10,134 nucleotides of DNA from Oligosphaeraceae bacterium (GTDB taxonomy: Bacteria > Verrucomicrobiota > Lentisphaeria > Oligosphaerales > Oligosphaeraceae): positions 1-10,134 of the forward strand of contig JAAYYJ010000434.1 of the NCBI GenBank assembly GCA_012515455.1, written 5' to 3'. Each line of letters starts with the position of its first letter. The stretch's first letter is position 1. Below, piece after piece: positions 1 to 7,162 of the stretch. The position numbers and the translations under genes were made by a program. Below the pieces are notes generated by a model. It saw only the letters and a program-made list of their open reading frames with translations. It was not told where the DNA came from and ran no database searches.

Positions 1-158
1 CCACCCGGGCAGATGCTCAAGCGCTGCGTCTCTGCCTCGTCCTGCCCGCCCCGTTTCCGGGACCTGGTCCTGGCAGAGCAAATCAAAAAAAAGATCGTTC
101 TTTTATTGCCCGGCAACTCCAACCATCCCATCCCGCCAACCGTTCTTGGCCCCTCTTC

Positions 159-163
159 AGGAG
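159..163 (+). promoter_or_regulatory. Ribosome binding site of the large GH42-like protein
   Basis: AGGAG lies 6 bases before the ATG at 170. This decides the start. The reading frame is open further upstream, including a TTG at 146 and on to the window edge, but only the ATG at 170 has a good Shine-Dalgarno sequence at correct spacing and puts a hydrophobic signal segment at the very N-terminus. Confidence 0.75.
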
Positions 164-169
164 AAACAA

Positions 170-3100
170 ATGCACCACCAGCCTGCTCTTTGTCTGTATC
201 TGGCTCTGTTCCTGGCCTTCCCCTTGCTGGGCGCCGAGAGCTTCCCGCTGACAGCCGGAAAATTCAAGGTCGAGCTGTCTCCCATCGGCGGGAAGCTCAT
301 GGCCTTGGAATACGACGGGGTGACCTACACTCAGCCGCTAAGCAGCAACGGCTCATTTTATGATCGGCTGTACTTCTCCACAGAGCAAAAGGAGACCATG
401 GAAGATTTCGGCAAACTGCGCTACGAGGTGGAGAGCTGGCGCAGCGATGCCAAAGGTGCTGAGGTGACTTTCACCGTCTGCGGCGTCGCCATGCTGAACT
501 TCATCCGCCTGCACAAGACATATCAGTTCCCCGCCAACGGCAATACCTGCAAAATAACCTATACTCTCACCAATCTCTCCCAACAGGAACGCTCCGCCGG
601 CATCACCAACCGCAATTTCTTCCGCCGCATGGACGACATCGGCATGCCCAATAACTTCTATCAGCACCGCCAGGAGGGACGCTACGAGATTGCCTATCCC
701 GGCACCGCCACCCGCAACGAATGGGCACTGAACCCCGCTTTCTCCTGGATGGCTTTCGCCGGCAAGGACGGCAAGGGGGCCCTGATCACCCTCCCCCCGC
801 AAATACTCTCCGCCTTCTTCCAGTGGTTCGGCAAAGATGTGTTCACCCAGGAGTGGTTCACCCGCGAAGTCCAGCTCGCACCCGGAGGCAGCAGCAGCTA
901 CACGGTCGAAATGCAGTTCACTGACGACATCAACACCCTGCTCAGCAATGCCTCCCGACCGGAACTGCAGGTCCAAGACCAGGTCGGCAAGCCGGCCCTG
1001 TACCCGCTGATCCACAGCGGCAGCCTGCCCGAGGGCAAAAGCGTGCTGCCCAAATACGCCACCGACAGCGTTTCCTCCAGCTTTGTCGATGTCAGCGTCA
1101 AACGCCAGTGCCATCCCTCCCTCCGCGCAGTACGCTTCCCGGCCGGCACCGACCCCGGGTTGATCTGCGTGCGCGAAACCGCCAACGGACACCCCTTGCC
1201 GGACCGCCTGCTGCCCTTCTCCGCCCGCCGGCTCGACAATGGCGAAGTGCAGGTCCTGGTCAAGGTCCCCGGCTTTAATCCCGAAGGATTGCTGAACTCC
1301 AAACTGCAGGACGGCTACGCCCTGGACACCCGCCGCCGCAACCGGGTCCTGGCCTATCTGGATTTCTCGTTCCGCATCAGCCTGGACGAAAAATGCCCAG
1401 TCTCCTTCGACCAGGAACAATTCGCCGCCGGACCTAATCTGCTCTACAATGGCAACTTCGAACTGCCGGCCCAGAACGCGAATTTCCCGGACGGGTTCTT
1501 CCGGCAACAGGTCTACGCCCAAAAGAACCCGGCCTTCTTCTGGGAACCCGCCGGCGGCCGCGACAATTCCCGCTGCCTGCGCATCGAAATGAGCAGCCCG
1601 GAATCACGCTCCACTTTCGATTGCGAATTCATCCTCGAGCCCGGACGCAGCTACACCGCCAGCGCCTGGGTCCAGGTCGACAACCCGCTGCCCGACTCGA
1701 CCAACGTCTCCATCATCTTCAAGGATGCCCAGGGACAACAGATCCGGGACCGCAGCATCCGCCTGAAAATCACCCGGGAGAGTTACCGCTGGAGCGAAAT
1801 CAGCGCGACCTTCCTGGCCCCTGACAACGCCGTCAGCGCCAGCCTCTATTTCCGCACCTACCGCCCCGGGCAGATCATGCTGGTGGACAATGTGTCAATC
1901 GTTCCCGAAGACATCCCGGCCCAGCCAGTCTCCCGGCTGGAATTCCTGCGCCGGCAGCTGCTGCTGGGCTTCTACAAACCCCTGGAACTGCTGGAGACGA
2001 TTTCGCACCAGGCGGTCACCGCCCACGAGAAATGGTTCACCCCCGCCGCTGATGCCTTGCCGGAACTGCTGTATCTCAGCGCTATCAACGGCTCACCCGA
2101 AGACACCACCCGCCGCACTATAGTGGAACTCAGCCAGCGCATGGACCTGACCTACAAATTCATCCCCCTGCTGCGCAAAATCGAGAGCATCAACAGCAGC
2201 GGCGTTTTCGGAGTCAACGGTTCAACCATGGCGCCGGTACTGGAAGAATACGTCCTGGAGCGCCTGCGCCAGCTCACCGGGACTCCGAAGCTGGTTCTGG
2301 TCCAGGGCCTCAATTTCAGCAACCAGGTCCAGCCGGAGTTCGTGACCATCCTGCAGGGCATGCAGGATGCCGGTGCCCTCTTCCTGTTCCTGGACTGCAG
2401 CAGCGTCCCCGAAGCACTGACCGGGACTCCCGTCCCGCTGCCGCCCGGAGTACTGGCCGTACCAGAATTGTCCAAAGTCTCCCGGCGGGCCCTGACGGGC
2501 TTCCTGGAATTCCGCCAGCGCGGCAATTCCCGCTGCGCCATCCTGAACCAGAATTCCCACCGCGGCAACCCAGCCGTGCCGGTGGAGATGAGCCGCCTGA
2601 CCAGCTACTCCTACTACGGACGCGATTTCCCCTTCTGGGAATACACTCATCTGGCCATCTGCCGCACCTTGCGCGCGCTGGCCGGGATCACCCCGGCCGC
2701 CAGCGTCAGCAGTATCAACCTCGCCGGAGAGCAGCTGCAGCTGCAGGTCCAGGCCACAGCCGCTGCCAGCGCCACCCTGATCCTCGACTTCCGGGGAATG
2801 CACCGCGAACAGGACGGTGTCAGCCGCCAAGCCTGCCAGCTCGCGGCCGGGAACAACACCCTGAACCTCGACCTGCCGCCCTTGCCTGCCGGAACCCATA
2901 TCCTGCACTATCAGCTGCTCAACCCGGACCAGAAAATCCTGGATGCGGGCGCGTTCCGTTTTGACACCACCGCCGCATACCAGATCGAACCCGCCGAATT
3001 CGCCGTCCCCGAGCGCATCTTCGAACGCGGCAAACCAATCAATTTCAGGGTCAAAATCACCCCGCCGCCGGATGGATGCACCCTGGAATGCAGCTTCGAA

Positions 3101-5443
3101 GATACGGATTTCCGCGAGACCGCCCGCGACAGCAGGAGCGCAGCCGCAGTCAATGAGTTCTCGATCAATCTGCCCGGACCATACACCACCTTGTGCCGAA
3201 TTGCCCTGAACCTGAAAAAAGACGGCCGCCTGCTGGCCCGCCGCTGGGAGGAAATCTCACTGCCCGGACCGGCTTTGGATATCACCGACGTCCATGGATA
3301 TATGTGGATCGGACGGCCGCAGATGAGCGAAATTCTGCGCGACCTCGGCTTCGATATGATCTCCAGCGGCTTCCGCCAGAAAAACATCCGGTCGGGTCTC
3401 TTCCGCAATCTGCGCAATCTCGACCTGGCTCCGGGGCCAATCGGCAGCGGCGGAGTCTTCGGGCGCTCCGAGGTGGAATACGAAGGCGACCCGGTCACCG
3501 ACCCAGTCCGGAAACCTTGCTTCTCCGACCCGGAACTGCAGCGTACCGCCAAGGAAATAATTCTGCAGACCGCACAGGAGCAGAATTACCGCTACTATGA
3601 TGTCAAGCATCATTTCCTGCAGGACGAAGCCGCCTTGGGGCAGTCAGTCTGCTATTCGCCGCATTGCCTCAAAGCCTTCCGCGAGCATCTGCAGGTGATC
3701 TACCCCTCGCTGCAGGCTCTCAACCAGGAATGGGGCTGCCAGTTCCCCGACTGGGAAGCCGTAATCCCGGTCCAGTTCAAAGAACTGCCCGACCAGAACC
3801 GCATGGGACGCTGGCTGGATCACAAGATGTTCATGTCCTGGACTTTCGCCCATAAATGGTGCGGCAGCGTAATCAACGCCCTTAAAGAAGCCACCCCAGG
3901 CACCAAGGCCGGCCTCTCCGGCACCCAGAACCCCGGCTACGGCTATGACTGGGTGCAGATGATGCCGCATTTCGATTTCCTGGCCTACTACAGCGGCATC
4001 CAGCGCACCCTGGTGCACAGCTTCTCACCGCCGGGATTCAAAGGCGGTCAGTGGAGCGGCGGCTACACCCCCGCCCAGATCCGCTATGAGCAGTACAACC
4101 ACACTACCCTCTGGGACAACCTGTTCCGGGGCGCCGGGCTGATTCCCAACTGGCATGGCAGCGCCATGCTGGGCGACCTGACCCCGAGCGAAAGCCTGCG
4201 CGTCTACTCCGAGACCTTGCAGGAGATCAAGCGCGGTGCCGGCAAACTGGTGCTCTCGGCCAAAGAATCGCCCGAAGTCGCAATACTGTACTCGCACGCG
4301 TCGTTCTTTGCCGCAGTGGGGACCATCGGCGCCAATGAATGGCAGCAGACCCAGAACAGCTGGAACGCATTGCTCAGCGACCTCAAGATACCCTTCCGCT
4401 TCCTGGCCTACAACGACCTGGCCCAAAACGGCGTACCAGCTAACTACAAGGTCCTGATCCTCCCTGCAGTGCTCTCTCTCTCCGACCAGGAAAGCACCGC
4501 CCTGCTGCAATTCGTGGAACGCGGCGGGACACTGCTGGCCGACTTCGCGCCGGGACGCTTCAATCAGCACGGCACCCGGGGTGAAAATCCGGTCCTGAAA
4601 CAGCTCTTCCCCAGCAACAGTGCAGCCATCGCTCCGCTGGCCCGGGAACTGACCATCAACGGCAACACGGGAAAATTCCGCCTGGCGGAAGCCGAAGTGC
4701 CGGTGTTCAGCGAAAAGAAACTGGGCTCTGGGCGGGCCATCCTGGCCAATCTGATGCTGGGCGGATACCAGAACATCAACCTCGGCGGGGGCGGAGAGAC
4801 CGCCATGGTGGCCTCCGGCGCCGAACAATTCTGCCGGGACCTGCGCCACATCTTCAGCAACCTGCTGCAGGAATGCGGCGTGACCCCGCTGTGCCGCATC
4901 ACCACCCTCTCCGGCGAGCTCTACCCCTGCATGACTATCCTGCGCCAGGACGGCCCCAACTTCGTCTTCGGACTGCTCCAGACCAGTTACCAGGGGACAG
5001 AATTCAACTTTGCCAAATTTACCGAAGTCAAAGTGGAGCTGCCCTGTTCCGGGTACATCTACTCGGTGCGGGAAGGCAAATATATCGGCCAGGGCAATTC
5101 TTTCACCTGCAAAGTAGTGGACGGCTGGAGCCAGCTCTACAGCATTATGCCCAGTCAGGCCTCCGACCTGCAGCTGGAATTGCCGGCCTCGCTGCCGCGC
5201 GGCGCCGTGCTGTCGGGCGAATATGTCCTCAATCAGGGCAGTGGTCCGCTGGTCTTCCACCTGGAGCTGCTCGATCCCAAGGCCAAACCAGTGCGGCTGT
5301 TCAGCCGGAATTTGCGCAGCCGCGACAATCGCGGCAGTTTCAGCGGACAGATTGCCTGGAATGCCGAACCGGGCACCTGGACCGTGCAGCTCACCAACGT
5401 CAATACCGGCTTGAAAGCAGAAAAAACCTTCACCGTGGAATAA
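170..5443 (+). CDS. Giant exported GH42-like glycoside hydrolase with CBM-like and trimerisation-type domains
   Basis: Protein of 1757 residues, probably exported and acting on a glycan in the periplasm or outside the cell. Seen in order: a hydrophobic signal segment (about 5-22, possible cleavage after Ala22, no lipobox Cys); a beta-rich N-terminal region (25-270) recalling galactose-mutarotase-type sandwiches; a galactose-binding/CBM4_9-like beta domain (421-580, starting NLLYNGNFE, ending in VDNVSIVP); a helical segment (590-690); a degenerate Rossmann-like domain (705-837); beta-sandwich sequence (840-1030); a TIM-barrel-like region (1036-1360); a GH42 trimerisation (glutamine-amidotransferase-like) domain (1368-1530); an Ig-like C-terminus (1678-1757). 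GH42 character rests on DE1153 followed by C1161-x4-C and LNQEWG (1184-1189), which mirrors the family's acid/base NE, Cys and LN-x2-WG pattern. There is no Glu from 1268 to 1306, where the nucleophile is expected. The usual GH42 length is about 650-700 residues, so this is far larger. Unusually, the signal peptide n-region has only His, no Lys or Arg. tatD follows 8 bases later. The substrate is unknown and could differ from beta-galactosides; a member of another clan GH-A family is possible. Confidence 0.7.
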   Translation: MHHQPALCLYLALFLAFPLLGAESFPLTAGKFKVELSPIGGKLMALEYDGVTYTQPLSSNGSFYDRLYFSTEQKETMEDFGKLRYEVESWRSDAKGAEVTFTVCGVAMLNFIRLHKTYQFPANGNTCKITYTLTNLSQQERSAGITNRNFFRRMDDIGMPNNFYQHRQEGRYEIAYPGTATRNEWALNPAFSWMAFAGKDGKGALITLPPQILSAFFQWFGKDVFTQEWFTREVQLAPGGSSSYTVEMQFTDDINTLLSNASRPELQVQDQVGKPALYPLIHSGSLPEGKSVLPKYATDSVSSSFVDVSVKRQCHPSLRAVRFPAGTDPGLICVRETANGHPLPDRLLPFSARRLDNGEVQVLVKVPGFNPEGLLNSKLQDGYALDTRRRNRVLAYLDFSFRISLDEKCPVSFDQEQFAAGPNLLYNGNFELPAQNANFPDGFFRQQVYAQKNPAFFWEPAGGRDNSRCLRIEMSSPESRSTFDCEFILEPGRSYTASAWVQVDNPLPDSTNVSIIFKDAQGQQIRDRSIRLKITRESYRWSEISATFLAPDNAVSASLYFRTYRPGQIMLVDNVSIVPEDIPAQPVSRLEFLRRQLLLGFYKPLELLETISHQAVTAHEKWFTPAADALPELLYLSAINGSPEDTTRRTIVELSQRMDLTYKFIPLLRKIESINSSGVFGVNGSTMAPVLEEYVLERLRQLTGTPKLVLVQGLNFSNQVQPEFVTILQGMQDAGALFLFLDCSSVPEALTGTPVPLPPGVLAVPELSKVSRRALTGFLEFRQRGNSRCAILNQNSHRGNPAVPVEMSRLTSYSYYGRDFPFWEYTHLAICRTLRALAGITPAASVSSINLAGEQLQLQVQATAAASATLILDFRGMHREQDGVSRQACQLAAGNNTLNLDLPPLPAGTHILHYQLLNPDQKILDAGAFRFDTTAAYQIEPAEFAVPERIFERGKPINFRVKITPPPDGCTLECSFEDTDFRETARDSRSAAAVNEFSINLPGPYTTLCRIALNLKKDGRLLARRWEEISLPGPALDITDVHGYMWIGRPQMSEILRDLGFDMISSGFRQKNIRSGLFRNLRNLDLAPGPIGSGGVFGRSEVEYEGDPVTDPVRKPCFSDPELQRTAKEIILQTAQEQNYRYYDVKHHFLQDEAALGQSVCYSPHCLKAFREHLQVIYPSLQALNQEWGCQFPDWEAVIPVQFKELPDQNRMGRWLDHKMFMSWTFAHKWCGSVINALKEATPGTKAGLSGTQNPGYGYDWVQMMPHFDFLAYYSGIQRTLVHSFSPPGFKGGQWSGGYTPAQIRYEQYNHTTLWDNLFRGAGLIPNWHGSAMLGDLTPSESLRVYSETLQEIKRGAGKLVLSAKESPEVAILYSHASFFAAVGTIGANEWQQTQNSWNALLSDLKIPFRFLAYNDLAQNGVPANYKVLILPAVLSLSDQESTALLQFVERGGTLLADFAPGRFNQHGTRGENPVLKQLFPSNSAAIAPLARELTINGNTGKFRLAEAEVPVFSEKKLGSGRAILANLMLGGYQNINLGGGGETAMVASGAEQFCRDLRHIFSNLLQECGVTPLCRITTLSGELYPCMTILRQDGPNFVFGLLQTSYQGTEFNFAKFTEVKVELPCSGYIYSVREGKYIGQGNSFTCKVVDGWSQLYSIMPSQASDLQLELPASLPRGAVLSGEYVLNQGSGPLVFHLELLDPKAKPVRLFSRNLRSRDNRGSFSGQIAWNAEPGTWTVQLTNVNTGLKAEKTFTVE

Positions 5444-5451
5444 AACACAGC

Positions 5452-6243
5452 ATGACTTTTCTGCCCGGGCTGTATGATATCCATGCCCACCTGGCCGACA
5501 CCCGCCTGCAGGTTCAACGCGACAGCATCCTGAAAGAATGCCAGAACAACCTGCAGGGAGTGCTGGCCAATGCCGCGCACATCTCAGAATGGCCGGATAT
5601 CATCCGCCTGGCCACACAACCCGGAATCTACGGCGCGCTGGGCTGCCACCCGTTCTTTTGCCGCGAATGGCACGAGTATGCACTGCCGGAACTGGAACAG
5701 TGCATCAGAACCGCACGCGCTAACGGCAGCAAAATCATCGCCTGCGGCGAAATCGGGCTGGATTTCTGGAACGGACGGGCGGACGCCGGTCTGCAGCGGG
5801 AAATCCTCACCCGGCAGCTGCTGCTGGCCCGGCAGCTCGCCCTGCCCGTAATCCTGCATAACCGCAAAGCCTGGCCGGATTTCTTCGCCCTGCTCCGGGA
5901 ACTGCGCCTCGACACCCTGCCGGGGGTCTGCCATCATTTCAATGCCAGCCGGGAAATCGCCAGACTGGCCCTGGACCACGGGCTGTTCCTCTCCTTCTGC
6001 GGACCGCTGACCTACCCGGAAGCCCGCAGGCTGCACGACCTGGCGTGCTATGTGCCCCTGGACCGGCTGCTGCTCGAAACTGACTGCCCGGACCTGCCGC
6101 CGCAAAGCAAGCGCGGCCGCCTGAGTACCCCGCTGGATGTCGCGGAGACGACCGCCTTTCTGGCCCAGCTGCGCGGTTGCACCCCGGAATTGCTGGCTGC
6201 CCAGCAAGCCCGCAACTGGCAAGCACTGTTCCCTGATTGCTGA
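5452..6243 (+). CDS. TatD-family metal-dependent hydrolase (putative DNase)
   Basis: Protein of 263 residues, the usual length for this cytoplasmic amidohydrolase-fold family, whose studied members are metal-dependent 3'-5' nucleases. The family signature is complete: H11-x-H13 in DIHAHL near the N-terminus, GCHPF (63-67 region), GEIGLD with metal-binding E100, LHNR with H136, VCHHF with H161, and LLLETDCP with D211, then a final N-x3-LF motif at the end. The ATG at 5452 puts the HxH motif at its normal distance from the N-terminus; the frame is open far upstream inside the large gene, but that part is only a shadow of it. The gap to the preceding stop is 8 bases (TAA then ACACAGC-like sequence) with no clear Shine-Dalgarno, so translation may depend on coupling with the upstream gene. 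GCHPF replaces the more common G-x-HPH, a minor variation. Which TatD paralogue (tatD, ycfH, yjjV type) it represents cannot be told, so no symbol is given. Confidence 0.9.
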   Translation: MTFLPGLYDIHAHLADTRLQVQRDSILKECQNNLQGVLANAAHISEWPDIIRLATQPGIYGALGCHPFFCREWHEYALPELEQCIRTARANGSKIIACGEIGLDFWNGRADAGLQREILTRQLLLARQLALPVILHNRKAWPDFFALLRELRLDTLPGVCHHFNASREIARLALDHGLFLSFCGPLTYPEARRLHDLACYVPLDRLLLETDCPDLPPQSKRGRLSTPLDVAETTAFLAQLRGCTPELLAAQQARNWQALFPDC

Positions 6244-6260
6244 AACATACCAGCGACCCT

Positions 6261-6297
6261 CGCCAGCCTGCCGTTTTTTATGACTTTGCGGCTGGCG
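6261..6297. repeat. Inverted repeat downstream of the tatD-family gene
   Basis: CGCCAGCC (6261-6268) and GGCTGGCG (6290-6297) are perfect 8-base inverted copies separated by 21 bases. The loop holds six T (6274-6279). Position just after the tatD-family stop suggests a transcription terminator, but the T run sits in the loop rather than after the stem, so it is not a textbook intrinsic terminator. The right arm lies immediately before the TATACT box, so it could equally be an operator-like element for the downstream RNA. Confidence 0.45.
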
Positions 6298-6306
6298 GTA
6301 TATACT
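6278..6306 (+). promoter_or_regulatory. Possible promoter of the candidate structured RNA
   Basis: TATACT at 6301-6306 is a good -10 match. A weak -35-like TTATGA at 6278-6283 lies 17 bases upstream. A transcript would start near 6313, just before the predicted closing stem of the RNA. The weak -35 and the overlapping inverted repeat keep this tentative. Confidence 0.3.
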
Positions 6307-6312
6307 ATTCGT

Positions 6313-6511
6313 GCAGGTCTAAGAGGATTCTGCGGCCGCTGGCGTTACTGCCAGTCCCGGCCCTGTAAGAGGATATAATTGCTGCCCGGTGCCATCGGGT
6401 GCAAGCTCGCTCACCCGGGCGGAGGAGGCTGAAAGGCGCCGCCCTGCCCAACTCCCACGGCCAAGTGCTCGAACTGGCCTGCACCTGAGGCGCAAGCCGC
6501 TCAGTCCTGCC
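6313..6511 (+). ncRNA. Candidate structured RNA, possibly 6S RNA
   Basis: The gap between the tatD-family gene and the convergent small gene has no convincing reading frame but folds well by hand. Long-range stem: 6324-6329 with 6503-6508 and 6332-6336 with 6496-6500, separated only by a 2x2 mismatch. A second long-range stem is 6350-6355 (GCCAGT) with 6473-6478 (ACTGGC). The apical hairpin is 6382-6389 with 6415-6422. Local hairpins are possible at 6339-6354 and at 6459-6479. The result is a rod of about 185 nt with a central bubble, which is the known 6S RNA layout (a promoter mimic that binds RNA polymerase). GCCAGTCCC at 6350-6358 also matches the 5' part of E. coli 6S as I recall it. Against: no covariance data, the 3' arm overlaps the last codons of the small minus-strand gene, no clear terminator follows, and a local hairpin 6334-6338/6358-6362 competes with the closing stem. 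The plus strand is chosen because of the TATACT box upstream. Confidence 0.42.
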
Positions 6512-6983
6512 AGTTCCAGAGCACATTCTTCCGGTCAGAATACTGCTGCAGCTTGGCCCGGGCCAAGGCCAGGTCAGTAAAAAGCCACTCCTCACACTGC
6601 GGCACCGCCCGGTCCTTCATATCATAGATCTGGTATATCTTGGCTTTGCGGTACAAGGGCATGGTCCACCCCGGACAATGATCGCAATATTTCGGGCACA
6701 CGCCGGCATCATTGTCGACAGCCTTGCTGAGGCTGGGGCATTTGCGCATATACAAGCGTAGCCCGCCGTCCCGGAACTCCATCTCCAGGTCACAGTTCTC
6801 TTCCTTGCGGATTTTCACGTAGTACTCGTAAACCCCCGCCAGCCCCTGCCGGGTGAACAACTCCAGGCAATGCCGCTCCTGATGCCGGGAAATCTCCTCA
6901 TAGTATTCGGTCAGGCCGCCACGCTCGTCCAGAAATTTGAACACCTCATTGTAGAAACGCACAAAATGGTCGCTCGGGATCAT
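6501..6983 (-). CDS. Cysteine-rich protein of unknown function, 160 residues
   Basis: I do not recognise the family. The start at 6983 is chosen over an ATG 11 codons upstream because AGGAG (minus strand, 6990-6994) lies 6 bases before it. The protein is soluble, with no signal peptide or membrane segment. The N-terminal half is mostly helical and rich in charged and aromatic residues (FYNEVFKFL, EYYEE, YEYYVKIRKE). Seven cysteines occur at 39, 64, 82, 96, 100, 103 and 130; C82, C96-x3-C100-x2-C103 and C130 in the C-terminal half look like a metal or Fe-S binding set, in the context CPKYCDHCPGW and VPQCEEWLF. The C-terminus (DLALARAK onward) is helical. It stands alone, convergent with the tatD-family gene and divergent from pheS, so context gives no role. 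A YkgJ-like cysteine-cluster protein or a member of another anaerobe Cys-rich family are possible alternatives that I cannot confirm. Confidence 0.75.
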   Translation of the reverse strand: MIPSDHFVRFYNEVFKFLDERGGLTEYYEEISRHQERHCLELFTRQGLAGVYEYYVKIRKEENCDLEMEFRDGGLRLYMRKCPSLSKAVDNDAGVCPKYCDHCPGWTMPLYRKAKIYQIYDMKDRAVPQCEEWLFTDLALARAKLQQYSDRKNVLWNWQD

Positions 6984-7162
6984 TGACTGCTCCTGCTCTG
7001 ATTCTGCCCTTGCCAAACCGCGGCGTCCGGGCCGGCCTATACATTAATATCAGTTCGCAGTTTTACCATAAGTTTAGCAAAAAAAGCCCCCGCCAGTGGA
7101 AAATCCAGCACCTAAAACTATGTTAAGACAATCGCCGGATAATTACTGCACAAGGAAATAAC
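6984..7162. other. Divergent intergenic region between the cysteine-rich gene and pheS
   Basis: This 179-base gap must carry the promoters of both flanking genes. Its middle (about 7035-7150) is clearly more AT-rich than its surroundings, including a run of seven or more A near 7079-7085 and GATAAT at 7138-7143. No -35/-10 pair with good spacing stood out on either strand. I see no T-box, no leader peptide rich in phenylalanine codons and no attenuator hairpin with a T run before pheS. Confidence 0.4.
6990..6994 (-). promoter_or_regulatory. Ribosome binding site of the cysteine-rich protein
   Basis: On the minus strand AGGAG is followed by 6 bases and then the ATG ending at 6983. The upstream in-frame ATG at 7016 has no comparable site, so the shorter product is preferred. 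Confidence 0.7.

Noticed and set aside
57..73. Imperfect palindrome CCGGGACCTGGTCCTGG upstream of the large gene
   Set aside because: It could form a hairpin, but no T run follows on either strand close enough for a terminator and there is no evidence for an operator; such palindromes are common in GC-rich DNA.
13..363. Small plus-strand frame of 116 codons at the left edge
   Set aside because: It overlaps the start of the large gene in another frame, lacks a convincing ribosome binding site and has no recognisable domain.
1564..2540. Thirteen-base repeat (CAATTCCCGCTGC) within the large gene
   Set aside because: Both copies encode the tripeptide context NSRC in different domains and the flanks are unrelated, so shared codon preference explains it.
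4025..5260. Minus-strand open frame of 411 codons inside the large GH42-like gene
   Set aside because: Antisense to clear GH42 trimerisation and C-terminal domain sequence; composition is that of a shadow and no ribosome binding site supports it. The same applies to 353-1522 and 7184-8224 on the minus strand.
4873..5451. N-terminal extension of the tatD-family frame
   Set aside because: The frame is open upstream, but this part overlaps the end of the large gene, is rich in R, P, Q and A, and lies before the HxH motif that should be near the N-terminus of a TatD protein.
6984..7162. T-box or phenylalanine attenuator before pheS
   Set aside because: No run of Phe codons in a short leader frame, no T-box core and no terminator hairpin with a T run could be found.
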